From: Bacillota bacterium
Lineage (GTDB): Bacteria > Bacillota > Clostridia > Oscillospirales > Acutalibacteraceae
Direction: 5' to 3'
DNA: 64,000 bases
Assembly (NCBI GenBank): GCA_023416955.1
Contig: JAEZGM010000027.1
Location: 1-64,000, forward strand
Shown here piece after piece: positions 63,159 through 64,000 of the stretch. Both the position numbers and the translations under genes were made by a program. Position 1 is the first letter of the stretch. Each line of letters begins with the position of its first letter. A model generated the notes under the pieces. That model worked only from the letters and a program-made list of their open reading frames with translations, had not been told where the DNA came from and did no database searches.

Positions 63159-64000
63159 TGATAACACCGTCCTTTGGAACAGATATGAAGATGTGGAAAC
63201 CGTTGCTGATTGATATATTAATATTGCCGCCCAGCGCGTTGATGCGTTCTGTTATATTCTTTAGCCCGATTCCGTTTTCCATATCGTACTGCTTTACGGA
63301 GCCGTTGTCGGAAATAATCAGCTGATAAAAAGCCGGGTGCTCGCGGAATTTGACTGCGGCCAGCGTTGCGTCGGAGTGCTTGACGATGTTGAGCAACGAT
63401 TCCTTTACAATTGCGATAAACGCGTATTTCAGCTTTTTATCCGGATCGTTTTCCATTTCAAATGTAAAGTCCAGCTTACAGAACGTGAATTTTTTTACCA
63501 GTTCATAAATCTGAACATAGAGATCAATCGATTCATCATACAAGTCATGTACGCTCGTCCGGATGGCGTTCATCGCTTCGTCAAGCGTACCTTTTATGGT
63601 CAGCAGATTTTCCCTGACTGCCGCATCCTTATTGACAGCCAGCAGCGCGCCCACCTGCAAAATGGAGCTTGAAAGCAGATGCCCTACATTATCGTGGATT
63701 TCCCGCGCAATGCGGTTTCGCTCATTCAGGGTGGCAATGTTGACTTCGTAATCCTGCTTTTCCATCAAATCGTGATTCTGCTGCTTGAGCTGCAGGGCGG
63801 CTTCCTTTGTAGTGTCGCGCATTTCGTTGTAATCGTTTTCCAGTCCGGTCTGCTTCACGGCAAAATATTTCAAATATCCGCTGATCAGCATAAACACGGT
63901 TATGAGGACGCTGACCGGCAGTGCAGCGCCGCGCCACAAAGAGAAAAACGGCAGTATGGCGAAAAGACAAAAAAGCTGATATTTACTGCAAAGAAGATCA
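63136..64000 (-). CDS. Sensor histidine kinase (DesK/NarX-type HisKA_3), 5' end outside window
   Basis: Partial: 288 residues are visible, and the frame stays open to the right edge. At least two hydrophobic segments (QLFCLFAILPFFSLW, VSVLITVFMLISGYL) precede a coiled-coil helix and the HisKA_3 motif NRIAREIHDNVGHLLSSSIL, with the ATPase N-box KESLLNIVKHSDA and G-box DMENGIGLKNITERI. It phosphorylates the adjacent NarL-type regulator. Confidence 0.85.
   Translation of the reverse strand, partial: DLLCSKYQLFCLFAILPFFSLWRGAALPVSVLITVFMLISGYLKYFAVKQTGLENDYNEMRDTTKEAALQLKQQNHDLMEKQDYEVNIATLNERNRIAREIHDNVGHLLSSSILQVGALLAVNKDAAVRENLLTIKGTLDEAMNAIRTSVHDLYDESIDLYVQIYELVKKFTFCKLDFTFEMENDPDKKLKYAFIAIVKESLLNIVKHSDATLAAVKFREHPAFYQLIISDNGSVKQYDMENGIGLKNITERINALGGNINISISNGFHIFISVPKDGVINESINRR

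Overview
The window looks like a chromosomal segment of an anaerobic, spore-forming Clostridia (low-to-mid GC Firmicutes), plausibly a Ruminococcaceae/Oscillospiraceae-type glycan degrader. This rests on the spore-cortex-type LysM/GH18 gene, the CD1247-type and YqeG/AroQ/EF-P gene order, AGGAGG ribosome binding sites, an NrdD-like protein and many carbohydrate phosphorylase and modular glycosidase genes. The genus is inference.

Layout. 1-152: end of an IS3-type insertion sequence. 0.2-10.7 kb: mostly housekeeping genes (YeaQ/YmgE-like membrane protein, NrdD-like mini protein, DUF2500, SDR, YmaF-like, tRNA-Trp, rpsU, YqeG HAD phosphatase, aroQ, efp, CD1247-like protein, hemolysin III, spore GH18, YbjQ). 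Between them lie two copies of a ~104 bp MITE and a family of intergenic palindromes. 10.9-24.9 kb: an accessory region that starts at tRNA-Ala(CGC) and a recombinase lacking its catalytic domain, and ends in a serine-recombinase C-terminal remnant and a broken MFS gene. It carries a complete lantibiotic immunity and sensing set (LanFEG, LanI, LanRK) without any biosynthetic gene, a SIR2-HerA anti-phage module, and downstream SAM methyltransferase, HEPN and TIGR04076 genes.

25.1-44.6 kb: a glycan-utilisation locus. It holds an ABC importer (binding protein plus two permeases, no ATPase), an unclassified 585-aa protein, a small zinc-ribbon protein, a 2575-aa GH101-type endo-alpha-N-acetylgalactosaminidase, a GH94-type phosphorylase and a YesM/YesN-type two-component pair. 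The 3' end of the GH101 gene seems to have been replaced: the decayed remains of an earlier FIVAR plus membrane-anchor C-terminus lie directly downstream.

46.2-55.8 kb: an alpha-glucoside phosphorolysis locus with beta-phosphoglucomutase, a LacI regulator, two GH65 phosphorylases and an ABC importer. A LacI-type operator sits on the promoter of the importer operon, in the lacI leader and upstream of the large glycosidase gene at 58-62 kb. The expected flow is import, phosphorolysis to beta-glucose-1-phosphate, then conversion to glucose-6-phosphate.

55.9-64 kb: a decayed beta-helix glycosidase, a GNAT acetyltransferase, methylglyoxal synthase followed by an HPr-like protein without the phosphorylatable histidine, a secreted 1256-aa glycosidase with discoidin/PKD modules, and a NarL-type two-component pair whose kinase runs off the window end.
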